From Pseudomonadota bacterium (lineage in GTDB: Bacteria > Bdellovibrionota_C > UBA2361 > SZUA-149 > DAOLCO01), in NCBI GenBank assembly GCA_027487795.1, contig JAIYCX010000009.1, positions 1 to 64,000 on the forward strand: a stretch of DNA of 64,000 nucleotides. The letters are read 5' to 3'. Shown piece by piece: positions 25,350 to 33,548 of the stretch. Numbering within the stretch: the stretch's first letter is position 1; every line of letters begins with the position of its first letter. Position numbers and translations under genes: made by a program. Below the pieces are notes generated by a model. The model had not been told where the DNA came from. It did not search any database and was given only the letters and a program-made list of their open reading frames with translations.

Positions 25350-26324
25350 ATGTCGCAGTTAGTATACAGATATCCTACTTTTGAGTGTCTGGGTGAAAGA
25401 ACAGTATTTGATGCTGATGTATCACCAGTGGCAGTTGTCGAATTCTCTGATGTGATGCAGGTTTGCGAATCGTTTTCAGAGCAATCAGAAAGCGATAGTG
25501 CAAATCTATGGAAAGAGAAAGGCAAGGAAAAAGACGGAGATCAAGATGATGGTCTTGATGGTGAGGGAGAAGGTGGTGAACCGTTTATCGGCCCATTACT
25601 AGATACCGCAGCACCTCCGGTAACCGTTTCTGCAACAAATGCTGATTTAGTTATTGGTGTTGTTGAAAGATACGATCAACCGATTGGACCAACTCTCCCG
25701 CAACAGCCACAACAGTGGTTCTATGCAGAAGAGCCAAATGTGAGTGCGCCGATTCTTGGACTTTTACAAGAAGTGACGCTCGAAGTACAGGAAGTTGTCG
25801 TTCAGCCTCCAGTTGAAGAAGCTGCCACTGAGACAAATGAGGGAGAAAAAATTGAACTCTCATTGAAACTTGATGGCAATCAAGCTTCTCCATTACTGGA
25901 AGTTCGAGTATTTTCTGAAGGTAATAGCATCGAGGTCTTTGATCTTAATGTGAAAAATTCAGATACTACCGAGGTTACAGAAGTTTCGGTCTCGGTTAAG
26001 GTCAAAGATCTTCCGGCATCGAGCGCTGCACCAATTGTCATTAACGTCTCGAATGGAGATGCAAGTGGCAGCTTTGAAACGACTTCAGGAAACCTTCTAA
26101 AAGCGTTCGAAGATGCCAAAGAAGGTAAGATTCCTACTATCATCTACGAAAATGGAACTGTTCCTGCAAAGGATATTCCTATTTCTTTTTCAACTCGATC
26201 GTCACAGAATGTTGTAACGCCAGAAGTTGAAGTTGGTGATGGTGAAGTTTCTGGTTCCAATAGCCTTGGCAACTTCTTCCGATCGGCTTCAAATTTTCTT
26301 CTCAAACTTGTCGGCATGGCTTAA
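25350..26324 (+). CDS. Uncharacterised acidic protein with atypical composition
   Basis: A 324-residue protein I do not recognise. I chose ATG 25350, with AAAGGA upstream. The N-terminus reads YRYPTFECLGERTVFDADVSPVAV; its ER-x-x-FDA pattern recalls the LEPR/FDA motif at the start of many large surface proteins (weak). Then come an acidic Glu/Asp/Gly stretch, a Pro/Gln-rich linker and a beta-rich domain (KIELSLKLDGNQASPLLEVRVFSEGN, then VTEVSVSVKVKDL). There is no obvious signal peptide; a weak C-terminal hydrophobic segment exists. G+C looks clearly higher than in neighbouring genes. It has its own leader palindromes and a strong terminator, so it is a one-gene unit. Confidence 0.7.
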   Translation: MSQLVYRYPTFECLGERTVFDADVSPVAVVEFSDVMQVCESFSEQSESDSANLWKEKGKEKDGDQDDGLDGEGEGGEPFIGPLLDTAAPPVTVSATNADLVIGVVERYDQPIGPTLPQQPQQWFYAEEPNVSAPILGLLQEVTLEVQEVVVQPPVEEAATETNEGEKIELSLKLDGNQASPLLEVRVFSEGNSIEVFDLNVKNSDTTEVTEVSVSVKVKDLPASSAAPIVINVSNGDASGSFETTSGNLLKAFEDAKEGKIPTIIYENGTVPAKDIPISFSTRSSQNVVTPEVEVGDGEVSGSNSLGNFFRSASNFLLKLVGMA

Positions 26325-26344
26325 GCTATTGCCAACTAAGGTTC

Positions 26345-26381
26345 AAAAAAACGGGGTATGCGCAAACATCCCTGTTTTTTT
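26345..26381 (+). terminator. Strong intrinsic terminator (A-run/T-run hairpin)
   Basis: The arms 26345-26356 and 26370-26381 pair over 12 bp with one G-T pair. The stem has an A7 5' end and a T7 3' end and is followed by more T, so it could act on both strands between the convergent 25350 gene and fliI. Confidence 0.85.
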
Positions 26382-26409
26382 ATTTTTTTCACATGACACT
26401 TTTCATTTC

Positions 26410-27726
26410 CTAATTTCTCAACTTCTGAATGAGCTCTAAAATATCCATTTTAGTTCGTTCTAACTCACTTGGCATATCAAGTTCTTGAGAAATAAAAGAA
26501 TGTATTAAATTTAATTTTACAGTATTCGCAGATAATTCACTCTTATTACCTGACATTAATAAAATATCTTGCTCGTCTAAAATTTCTGAATAGATTTTTT
26601 TTATTTCTCTAAAACAAGTTTGCTCTTCTTGATTCCAGAATCTAGTTTGCAGCCTTGAGAGAGATTTAGTTATATCGATAGCAGGATAGACCCCACGTTC
26701 AGCCATTTTCTTATCTAATAAAATGTGCCCATCAGTTAGTCCCTTAACTTCTTCAAGTATAGGATCATCATCAAGTTCTCCATGTTTTAGCATAGTATAA
26801 ATTGCTGTAATTGAACCTTTTTCAAAGTTTCCAGCTCTCTCTATAAATTTAGGTAATTTATCAAATACAGATGCAGGATATCCTCGTCTTATTGGAAGTT
26901 CTCCAGAGCTAAGTCCTATGTCTCTCAGAGATCTAGCGTAACGTGTGAGTGAGTCAAAAGCTAAAAGTACATTTAGACCTTTACCTGCTGCTATCTCTGC
27001 TATTCTAATTGCCGTATCCCCAGCTTTAGCTCGCATAGAACCGGACTCATCACTAGTAGATGCTACTATAATAGTTTTAGAGCTAGCATTACTATTCTTA
27101 AGACTGCCATAAAACTCTGTTACTTCTCTTCCACGCTCTCCAATCATAGCCACTATATTTAAATCAGATTTAGAGCTATTTATTAATGAAAGTAGCAGAC
27201 TTGATTTCCCTACACCTGGTTCAGCTAAAACAACTATTCTCTGACCTTGTCCTAGGGTGTTAAAAGAATCAATAGCTTTAATTCCAGTAGTAAAAACTTT
27301 ATTTATCGGCAGTCTCTCTGCAACTGTTTTGATATCATTATCAAAGCTATAGTTCCCACACAGACTGTTTTCAATTACTTTATTTTTTGTATCAACTTTT
27401 GATTCTATAAATGATTCTCCAAAAGCATTTATTACAGATCCAAATGTAGAAGGTTTTATTTTAAGATTAGTATTATTTAGTTTTTTAATAATTTTCGCTC
27501 CAGGTGAGATTCCTTTAGTATCTCCAAAAGCAGAGTATGAAATCAAATTGTTATTAAATGCCTGTGCTCTTGCTAAAATACTACCTTCTTGCCCTATGAT
27601 TTCTACTAAATCTCCAATACTCGATCCGGGGAAGTAGCCCATTATATTTATACCGATAACAGACTCTACTATGCCTTCTATCTGATATCCTTCAGTAAAA
27701 TAGTCTTCGATCCTGACATTAAGCAT
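26410..27726 (-). CDS. fliI: FliI/SctN-type export ATPase
   Basis: A 438-residue ATPase of the flagellar/type III secretion family, which unfolds and feeds export substrates. Walker A is AEPGVGKS (168-175, usually AGSGVGKS), GERGREV at 196-202 and Walker B LNVLLAFD (251-258); the family block RDIGLSSGELPIRRGYPASVF (about 268-288) is present but divergent. The beta-barrel N-terminal domain is present (about 5-85). Conserved positions differ more than expected for a canonical FliI. It could equally be the SctN ATPase of a non-flagellar system. The only family neighbour is the FliH-like gene, which overlaps it by 8 bases. Confidence 0.82.
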   Translation of the reverse strand: MLNVRIEDYFTEGYQIEGIVESVIGINIMGYFPGSSIGDLVEIIGQEGSILARAQAFNNNLISYSAFGDTKGISPGAKIIKKLNNTNLKIKPSTFGSVINAFGESFIESKVDTKNKVIENSLCGNYSFDNDIKTVAERLPINKVFTTGIKAIDSFNTLGQGQRIVVLAEPGVGKSSLLLSLINSSKSDLNIVAMIGERGREVTEFYGSLKNSNASSKTIIVASTSDESGSMRAKAGDTAIRIAEIAAGKGLNVLLAFDSLTRYARSLRDIGLSSGELPIRRGYPASVFDKLPKFIERAGNFEKGSITAIYTMLKHGELDDDPILEEVKGLTDGHILLDKKMAERGVYPAIDITKSLSRLQTRFWNQEEQTCFREIKKIYSEILDEQDILLMSGNKSELSANTVKLNLIHSFISQELDMPSELERTKMDILELIQKLRN

Positions 27727-28327
27727 GGTCTACTCTTATGTTTAAATTCTCTTTTAAACTTTCAAACAGACTTTTAATATGTACGTTTGGATTGGAATCA
27801 ATTTGTCCGTAAGCAGAAACTAATTTAAATGTTCCATCAGTTATTTCCTCAGACTCTTCCCAGACAAGACCTTGAGCCTCTTTTTTTATTAAAACTTCAG
27901 ATAGTTGGTCTAAACTACCAGAGGGAATTAAAATTTTAACTGTTGTACTTAAGTTATTTTTTAGAAGTTTCAGAGCAGGATTTAGGAATTTTGTAATTCT
28001 ATTTTCTAGGACTTTAAACTTATCCTTTTTTAAATTTTCAGCTAATACTTCTGTAAGTACTTCTTTTGATATTTTAAGAATGAGTTCTTTAATTTCCTCC
28101 TCTATTTTTTTAGTTAATTTTTCTTGATTAAATAATTTTTCACAAACTTTTTCAGTGCCTTTAATAAGACCAATATTGTAAGCTTTAATTTCCTTTTCTT
28201 TCACTGAAAGTTCAGTTTTATTTAAAAGCTCTTCACTAAGATTTTTTGTATGTGAGAGAAGATTTCTAGCTAACTTAATATTCTCCTCTAGAGATTCTGC
28301 ACTTATGCGTTCTTTTACATTGACCAT
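27719..28327 (-). CDS. FliH/SctL-type stator of the export ATPase
   Basis: A 202-residue protein: an N-terminal coiled coil rich in Glu/Lys/Asn (about 10-95), then the FliH/YscL C-terminal domain (about 100-195: LILKISKEVLTEVL, VKILIPSGSLDQL and the closing GQIDSNPNVHIKSLFESL). FliH-type proteins bind the N-terminus of FliI and hold it at the export gate. The gene overlaps fliI by 8 bases, supporting a functional pair. The sequence is diverged, so the call rests on domain shape plus neighbour. The next plus-strand gene starts 457 bases away. Confidence 0.72.
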   Translation of the reverse strand: MVNVKERISAESLEENIKLARNLLSHTKNLSEELLNKTELSVKEKEIKAYNIGLIKGTEKVCEKLFNQEKLTKKIEEEIKELILKISKEVLTEVLAENLKKDKFKVLENRITKFLNPALKLLKNNLSTTVKILIPSGSLDQLSEVLIKKEAQGLVWEESEEITDGTFKLVSAYGQIDSNPNVHIKSLFESLKENLNIRVDHA

Positions 28328-28784
28328 ATAATTTAGTTCTAAAAGTTAAACTCAATATGTTATCGCTAAAAGTGTAAGAAATTTTCTGAGAAGTTTGTTA
28401 TTTCTAGAATAAATAATTTTTTTTATTTTTTTAGCTCTGGAAACTAAAGATTTTAGCTATTTAGAGCCGAACTATAGCTAAATATTAATAAGTTTTAGTT
28501 AAAGAGGTAATTTGGCCTATTGTAAGTCATTGAAAATACTATATTTAATTTAGTTTTTGATTTAATAGTTAGAAACTTGAGAACTATATTAGTGCGTGGT
28601 AGCTACCCGACCATAATAAACGCACTTTTCGCTCTAATCTTGGTGCTTTGTTTAAAGGCAATTTTCAGGTTTGAACTTAATAATATACTTACTACAGAAA
28701 TGTAGCAGCTATATTTTAGAAGACTAACCTGTTGAGCGAAGAGTAAGGATTAACCAAGAAAATGTATATACTTAAGGAGTTTTT
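28328..28784. promoter_or_regulatory. Divergent intergenic region: fliH promoter and structured rpsB leader
   Basis: These 457 bases carry no gene. A terminator-like stem AGTGCGT/ACGCACT (28591-28597 with 28620-28626), with the palindrome GGTAGCTACC at its top and a following TTTT, lies about 160 bases upstream of rpsB. Further down, CTTTTCGCTC (28625-28634) can pair with GAGCGAAGAG (28734-28743) with one G-T pair, and this second stem shares bases with the terminator arm. That is the layout of an attenuator or a ribosomal-protein leader. S2 is known to autoregulate in other bacteria. A nested hairpin at 28434-28467 is also present. The promoter itself was not located with confidence. Confidence 0.55.
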
Positions 28785-29798
28785 GTGGAGACCGTAAATA
28801 TTCAATCGAAAAATATTCAACCAGGGCAGACTGATGCGCCTTCAGTTCCAACTGAAAAAGTTAGAGCAACTGGTGAATTTAAGAAAGCAAACAATTTTTC
28901 AGGGACATCAACAGGAGCTTTTTCAAGACAAGCTTCACATGATGTAACCCCAAGAGAGCCAGTAGAGATTAATCTACGTTCGTTACTAGAAGCGGGAGTA
29001 CACTTCGGTCACCAGACCAGTCGTTGGAATCCAGCGATGGCGAAATTTATTTATGGAGTAAGAAACGGAATACACGTTGTTAACTTACCAAGAACAATTG
29101 AATCTTGGGAAAAAGCAAGAGTTGCAATAGTTGAAGTTGCTGCACGTGGTGGTTCTATTCTTTTTGTTGGTACTAAAAAACAAGCTCAAGATGCAATCGT
29201 TGAAGAAGCTAGAAGATGTGGAGCTTTTCACGTATCTAGAAGATGGCTTGGTGGTATGATGACTAACTTTCAAACTATTAGAAAGAGTATTGAAAGAATG
29301 AATAAAGTCGATCAAATACTGGCAGAAGAGGAAGAAGCTCAAAAAATTGGTAAAGCTACTAAGTTTACCAAGAAAGAAAGATTAATGATGGGTAGAGAAA
29401 GAGAAAAGTTAGAATTTTCTCTTGGTGGTATCAGAGATATGTACGGTGCTCCTTCACTTATGTTCATTATTGATACTAAGAGAGAAGATATTGCGATAAA
29501 AGAAGCTACTAAGCTTGATATCCCTGTTGTTGCATTAGTGGATACTAATTGTGATCCTACACAAGTTGAATACCCAATTCCTTCAAATGATGATGGAACT
29601 AGAGCTATTAGATTATTCTGCTCTGCAGTAGCTGATGCTGTTTTAGAAGGTAAAGCGGTTTATTCTAAGAGACTAGGAAATAAGGAAAATGATTCTAAGT
29701 CAGCTAAGCAAACTAAAGCTGAAGTTACTACACCGGAAATTTCTAAGGAAGTTGCACCGGAAGCAACTACTGCTGAAGCAACTAAAGATTCAATATAG
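28785..29798 (+). CDS. rpsB: 30S ribosomal protein S2, extended at both ends
   Basis: A 337-residue S2. The standard protein begins near residue 62 (INLRSLLEAGVHFGHQTSRWNP), so about 60 extra N-terminal residues (Gln/Pro/Thr/Ser-rich, basic) are present, plus about 45 extra C-terminal residues rich in Ala/Thr/Glu/Lys. The start is GTG 28785 with AAGGAG 5 bases upstream, and there is no internal Met before the conserved domain, so the extension appears real. S2 joins the small subunit late and recruits S1. It leads the rpsB-tsf-pyrH-frr operon. Confidence 0.95.
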   Translation: METVNIQSKNIQPGQTDAPSVPTEKVRATGEFKKANNFSGTSTGAFSRQASHDVTPREPVEINLRSLLEAGVHFGHQTSRWNPAMAKFIYGVRNGIHVVNLPRTIESWEKARVAIVEVAARGGSILFVGTKKQAQDAIVEEARRCGAFHVSRRWLGGMMTNFQTIRKSIERMNKVDQILAEEEEAQKIGKATKFTKKERLMMGREREKLEFSLGGIRDMYGAPSLMFIIDTKREDIAIKEATKLDIPVVALVDTNCDPTQVEYPIPSNDDGTRAIRLFCSAVADAVLEGKAVYSKRLGNKENDSKSAKQTKAEVTTPEISKEVAPEATTAEATKDSI

Positions 29799-29847
29799 TT
29801 TACATTAGAGATATAGTTTACAAGATAAAAAGTAGGGAGTTTTGAAT

Positions 29848-30501
29848 ATGGCACAAGTAAGTGCAGAATTAGTTCGTACGCTAAGGGATAAAACCGGAGC
29901 TGGAATGATGGATTGCAAGAAGGCTCTCGAGGAGGCTTCTGGTGATATTGAACAAGCTCAAGATATTCTTAGAAAGCGTGGTATGAAGACCGCTGAGAAG
30001 AGAGCAGGTAAAGCAGCTACAGAAGGTACTGTGTTTTGTTACCTTCACCCAGGTGGAAGAATTGGTGTAATGATTGAATTAAATTGTGAAACTGATTTCG
30101 TTGCTAGAAATGAAGATTTCCTACAACTTTCAAAAGATCTTGCTATGCATATAGCATGGGCTAAGCCTAAGTATGTAACTAGAGAAGAAGTTTCTGAAGA
30201 AGATCTTAATAGAGAAAAGTCTGTATTCTTAAGTCAGCTAAAGCCTGAGCAAGAAAAAATGGCTGATAAGATTATTGCTGGTAAAATTGAAAAGTTTTAT
30301 GAAGAAGTCTGCTTAGTAGATCAAATTGATGTTAGAGATTCAAGTGGAAAGAAGAAAATTGGTTCTCTGATGACTGAGCTAACAGCTAAGATGGGCGAAA
30401 AAATTGCTTGCAGACGATTTACTAGATTTGAACTTGGCGAAGGAATGGAGAAGGTAGTAGTTGATTTTGCTGCGGAAGTTCAACAAGTCATTAACGGCTA
30501 G
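29848..30501 (+). CDS. tsf: Elongation factor Ts
   Basis: A 217-residue guanine-nucleotide exchange factor for EF-Tu. The UBA-like N-terminal domain (VRTLRDKTGAGMMDCKKALEEASGD) and the core ELNCETDFVARNEDF are intact, and the coiled-coil dimerisation region of long EF-Ts proteins is reduced, which explains the short length (E. coli 283). I prefer ATG 29848 to the TTG at 29842; AGGGAG lies 9 bases upstream of the ATG. It follows rpsB by 49 bases. Confidence 0.95.
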   Translation: MAQVSAELVRTLRDKTGAGMMDCKKALEEASGDIEQAQDILRKRGMKTAEKRAGKAATEGTVFCYLHPGGRIGVMIELNCETDFVARNEDFLQLSKDLAMHIAWAKPKYVTREEVSEEDLNREKSVFLSQLKPEQEKMADKIIAGKIEKFYEEVCLVDQIDVRDSSGKKKIGSLMTELTAKMGEKIACRRFTRFELGEGMEKVVVDFAAEVQQVING

Positions 30502-30525
30502 TTAATAATCGGGCAGGAAATAATA

Positions 30526-31242
30526 ATGGACTCTAGAAGAATTCTTTTAAAACTTAGCGGTGAAGCTTTAGCTGGAGATAAAGGCTATGGCATTGATCCA
30601 CAAATTCTTGAAAGAATTGCTGATGAGGTTGTTGCCGTTCACAAAAGAGGTGTGCAGGTCTGTCTTGTACTAGGTGGTGGAAATATCTTTAGAGGTGTTT
30701 CTGCCGCATCAACTGGTATGGATAGAGTCTCTGCGGACTACATGGGAATGTTAGCTACAGTAATTAATTCTTTAGCTATGCAGGACGCTTTAGAGCGCAG
30801 ATCTGTTAAGACTAGGGTAATGTCTGCGATCGCTATGCCTGCAATATGTGAACCTTTCATTACAAGAAGAGCAAATAGACATTTAGAAAAGCATAGAATT
30901 GTGATTTTTGCTTGTGGCACAGGTAATCCATATTTTACTACCGATACTGCTGCAGCATTAAGAGCTAAAGAAATGCTAGCAGAAGTAATTTTAAAAGCTA
31001 CTAAAGTTGATGGTGTCTATGACAAAGACCCTATGAAGCATGATGATGCAGTAATGTATTCTAAAGTAAGCTTCATGGATGCACTAAATAAAAATTTAAA
31101 AGTGATGGATGCTACAGCTTTATCTCTTTGTATGGAAGAGAAGATTCCTATCAGAGTTTTTAATATAGGGATTCCGGGGAATATAGAAAAAGCTGTTTTT
31201 GATGATACTGTTGGTACTTGGGTTACTGCTACAGGGAAATAG
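30526..31242 (+). CDS. pyrH: Uridylate kinase PyrH
   Basis: A 238-residue UMP kinase of the amino-acid-kinase fold, converting UMP to UDP. It has [20 protein letters not shown] at the N-terminus, [13 protein letters not shown], the [22 protein letters not shown] block and VDGVYDKDP. Length is typical (235-245). It lies 24 bases downstream of tsf in the conserved rpsB-tsf-pyrH-frr order, and a bacterial-specific essential role is expected. Allosteric control by GTP and UTP is known in the family. Confidence 0.95.
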   Translation: MDSRRILLKLSGEALAGDKGYGIDPQILERIADEVVAVHKRGVQVCLVLGGGNIFRGVSAASTGMDRVSADYMGMLATVINSLAMQDALERRSVKTRVMSAIAMPAICEPFITRRANRHLEKHRIVIFACGTGNPYFTTDTAAALRAKEMLAEVILKATKVDGVYDKDPMKHDDAVMYSKVSFMDALNKNLKVMDATALSLCMEEKIPIRVFNIGIPGNIEKAVFDDTVGTWVTATGK

Positions 31243-31290
31243 TTAGATATATTAACTGTTTAGTTTGCTAAAACTTAAAGGAATAATTAA

Positions 31291-31860
31291 ATGAGCACAG
31301 AAGATATCGTTAACTTACATACAAGCCTTGTGCAGAAATGTGAAGGTACTATTCAATCTTACAAAAAAGATTTGCAAAAGGTTAGAACTGGTAGAGCTTC
31401 TTCTAGTCTTTTAGAAAATATACAAGTTGATTATTACGGCTCTAAAACAGCCCTATCTCATTTAGCACAAATAAATACACCAGAGCCTAGATTAATTACT
31501 GTCAATGTTTATGATACTTCAGCTACTGATAGCGTAGAGAAGGCAATTAGAAATTCGGATTTGGGTTTAAATCCTTCAAGAGATGGAAGTACAATAAGAG
31601 TATCTATTCCAACACTTACTGAGGAAAGAAGAAAAGAATTAGTAAAAGTTTTAGGAAAACAAGCTGAGGAAATAAGAGTATTCATTAGAAATCACAGAAG
31701 AGAAATCAACGACTCTTTAAAAAAGCTTGAAACGAAAGGTGGAGTGACTCAAGACGAGATAAAAAAAGCACTTGAGCAAGTTCAGAAAAAGACTGATCAC
31801 TTTATTGATCAAGTGGATGCACTTCTTAAAGAAAAAGAAGCTGAATGCTTAACTTTATAA
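31291..31860 (+). CDS. frr: Ribosome recycling factor
   Basis: A 189-residue RRF, which with EF-G splits post-termination ribosomes. The family signatures KVRTGRASSSLLENIQVDYYGS, NTPEPRLITVNVYD, LGLNPSRDGSTIRVSIPTLTEERRKELVK and RNHRREIND are all visible, and length is typical (185). It follows pyrH by 48 bases and leads into uppS. AAAGGAA precedes the ATG. Confidence 0.95.
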   Translation: MSTEDIVNLHTSLVQKCEGTIQSYKKDLQKVRTGRASSSLLENIQVDYYGSKTALSHLAQINTPEPRLITVNVYDTSATDSVEKAIRNSDLGLNPSRDGSTIRVSIPTLTEERRKELVKVLGKQAEEIRVFIRNHRREINDSLKKLETKGGVTQDEIKKALEQVQKKTDHFIDQVDALLKEKEAECLTL

Positions 31861-31883
31861 TAATACATTAAAAAAACTTTCTT

Positions 31884-32714
31884 ATGAAAAAAGGTGCTAT
31901 GGGAGAGATAGTAAGTTTAAGCTCGGCATCTAAGAGACTTCCAACTCATTTAGCTGTTATCATGGATGGTAATGGTCGATGGGCAAAAGAAAGGGGACTT
32001 GCCAGATTAGAAGGCCATAAAGCCGGTGGGCTTTCAGTCAAAAATATAGTTAAGGCTGCTTCTGATCGAGGAATACAGTATCTTACTTTATTTAGTTTCT
32101 CTACTGAGAATTGGAATAGAAGCGATATCGAAGTAAAAGGTATCATGAGGCTCTTCAAAGAGTACTTAGATAATGAATTACCAGTGATTCTTGAGCAGGG
32201 TATTAGACTTCTTGCAGTAGGTAACATTGAAGGTCTTCCCAATGAAGTTCAAGAATCCTTAAAAAGAGATATCGAGTTATCTAAAAATAATACTAAGTTA
32301 ACCCTAGTACTTGCGTTAAACTATGGTGGAAGAGAAGAAATAGTTAATGCTGCAAAAAACTTAGCACTACTAGTAGAAAAAGGTGAAATTACTTCTTCAG
32401 AAATTACTGAGGAAGTATTTGCTTCTAAGTTATGGTCTGATGGCATTCCTGATCCTGATCTTTTAATTAGAACCAGCGGTGAAATGAGGGTGTCTAATTT
32501 TCTACTTTGGCAAATTGCTTATACTGAGCTAGTTGTAGTTCCTGAGTATTGGCCTGAGTTTAATAATGATAGCCTAGATCGTGCATTAATTGAATTTGCT
32601 AAAAGAGAGAGACGTTTTGGTTGTACTTCAGAGCAAATAGAAAAAGGTGAACACAAAGAGTTAGCTACTGCATTGGGTTATTCAGTAGCAGATTATGGCG
32701 GAGTGAGAAAATGA
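31884..32714 (+). CDS. uppS: Undecaprenyl diphosphate synthase
   Basis: A 276-residue cis-prenyltransferase making undecaprenyl-PP, the lipid carrier for peptidoglycan and polysaccharides. The catalytic Asp28 lies in VIMDGNGRWAKERG; SFSTENWNRS, the ALNYGGREEIVNA block and LIRTSGEMRVSNFLLWQIAYTE complete the family motifs. Starting at ATG 31884 gives about 20 residues before the domain; ATG 31899 is a possible alternative. The stop overlaps cdsA by 4 bases (ATGA). Confidence 0.95.
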   Translation: MKKGAMGEIVSLSSASKRLPTHLAVIMDGNGRWAKERGLARLEGHKAGGLSVKNIVKAASDRGIQYLTLFSFSTENWNRSDIEVKGIMRLFKEYLDNELPVILEQGIRLLAVGNIEGLPNEVQESLKRDIELSKNNTKLTLVLALNYGGREEIVNAAKNLALLVEKGEITSSEITEEVFASKLWSDGIPDPDLLIRTSGEMRVSNFLLWQIAYTELVVVPEYWPEFNNDSLDRALIEFAKRERRFGCTSEQIEKGEHKELATALGYSVADYGGVRK

Positions 32715-33511
32715 GTTCAAGTTTTAAGGATCTGTTTACACGAGTATTTTCAGCTATCCTTATTGCTTTAATTGCCATACCAGTCATTTGGTTTGGTGGA
32801 TTTCCAAGATCTTGTTTTTTTCTAATACTTATTGCTTCCGCAATGTTTGAGTATTTATCAGCTTCAGTGCCTCTTCCAAAGAAAAATTTATTTCTCTTTA
32901 CTTCTATATATATGATTGCCCCATTAGGACTTTATCTTGGAGGTGTAGAAATTTTGTATTGGCTTGGTTTGTTTGTATTTGTCGCTACTGCTCTAAGTCT
33001 TTGTCTGATTGCAGAGCTTTCACCTAATCAGCCTGATGTAAATATTGTTGTCCCTCGATTATTATCTGGCTTAGTTTATCCAGGGGTGCCTTTAAGTCTA
33101 CTAATTCTCGTTGATACAGAATTCTCCTGGGAAAAAATATTATGGCTCATATCTACAGTTGTTGCAGTAGATATTACGGCTTACTTTGTTGGAAGATTAG
33201 CAGGTGGAAGACCACTTTCGCCACGTATTAGTCCAAATAAAACTTTATCAGGTGCTGTATCGGGCATTTTAGGTGCATCACTTATTAGCTTAGCTTGGGG
33301 ATCTAGTTTTCAAATGGATCAGCCTGTTTATAGATTAATGGCTTTAGGGCTATTAGTCGGAATCGTTTCTGTTCTTGGAGATTTGTTTGAGTCACTTATA
33401 AAAAGAAGCTTAGGCGTAAAAGATCTTGGGACAGTATTACCTGGTCATGGTGGAATTTTAGATAGAATTGATGCTCTCATATTTGCTGCCCCGATTATCT
33501 TTTTTCTTTAA
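32711..33511 (+). CDS. cdsA: Phosphatidate cytidylyltransferase
   Basis: A 266-residue integral membrane enzyme with about seven hydrophobic helices. It makes CDP-diacylglycerol from CTP and phosphatidic acid, the precursor of all phospholipids here (compare pgsA at 63231). The C-terminal signature SVLGDLFESLIKRSLGVKD and LPGHGGILDRIDALIFAAP is clear, as is the SPNKTLSGAVSG motif. It overlaps uppS by 4 bases and precedes dxr. Confidence 0.94.
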   Translation: MSSSFKDLFTRVFSAILIALIAIPVIWFGGFPRSCFFLILIASAMFEYLSASVPLPKKNLFLFTSIYMIAPLGLYLGGVEILYWLGLFVFVATALSLCLIAELSPNQPDVNIVVPRLLSGLVYPGVPLSLLILVDTEFSWEKILWLISTVVAVDITAYFVGRLAGGRPLSPRISPNKTLSGAVSGILGASLISLAWGSSFQMDQPVYRLMALGLLVGIVSVLGDLFESLIKRSLGVKDLGTVLPGHGGILDRIDALIFAAPIIFFL

Positions 33512-33548
33512 ATTTTAAACAAATCACTTTTTAATTTTACGTATTAAT

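Noticed and set aside
28434..28467. Nested hairpin as a terminator of the fliH gene or of rpsB
   Set aside because: fliH reads away from it, and on the plus strand its T-run lies before, not after, the stem.
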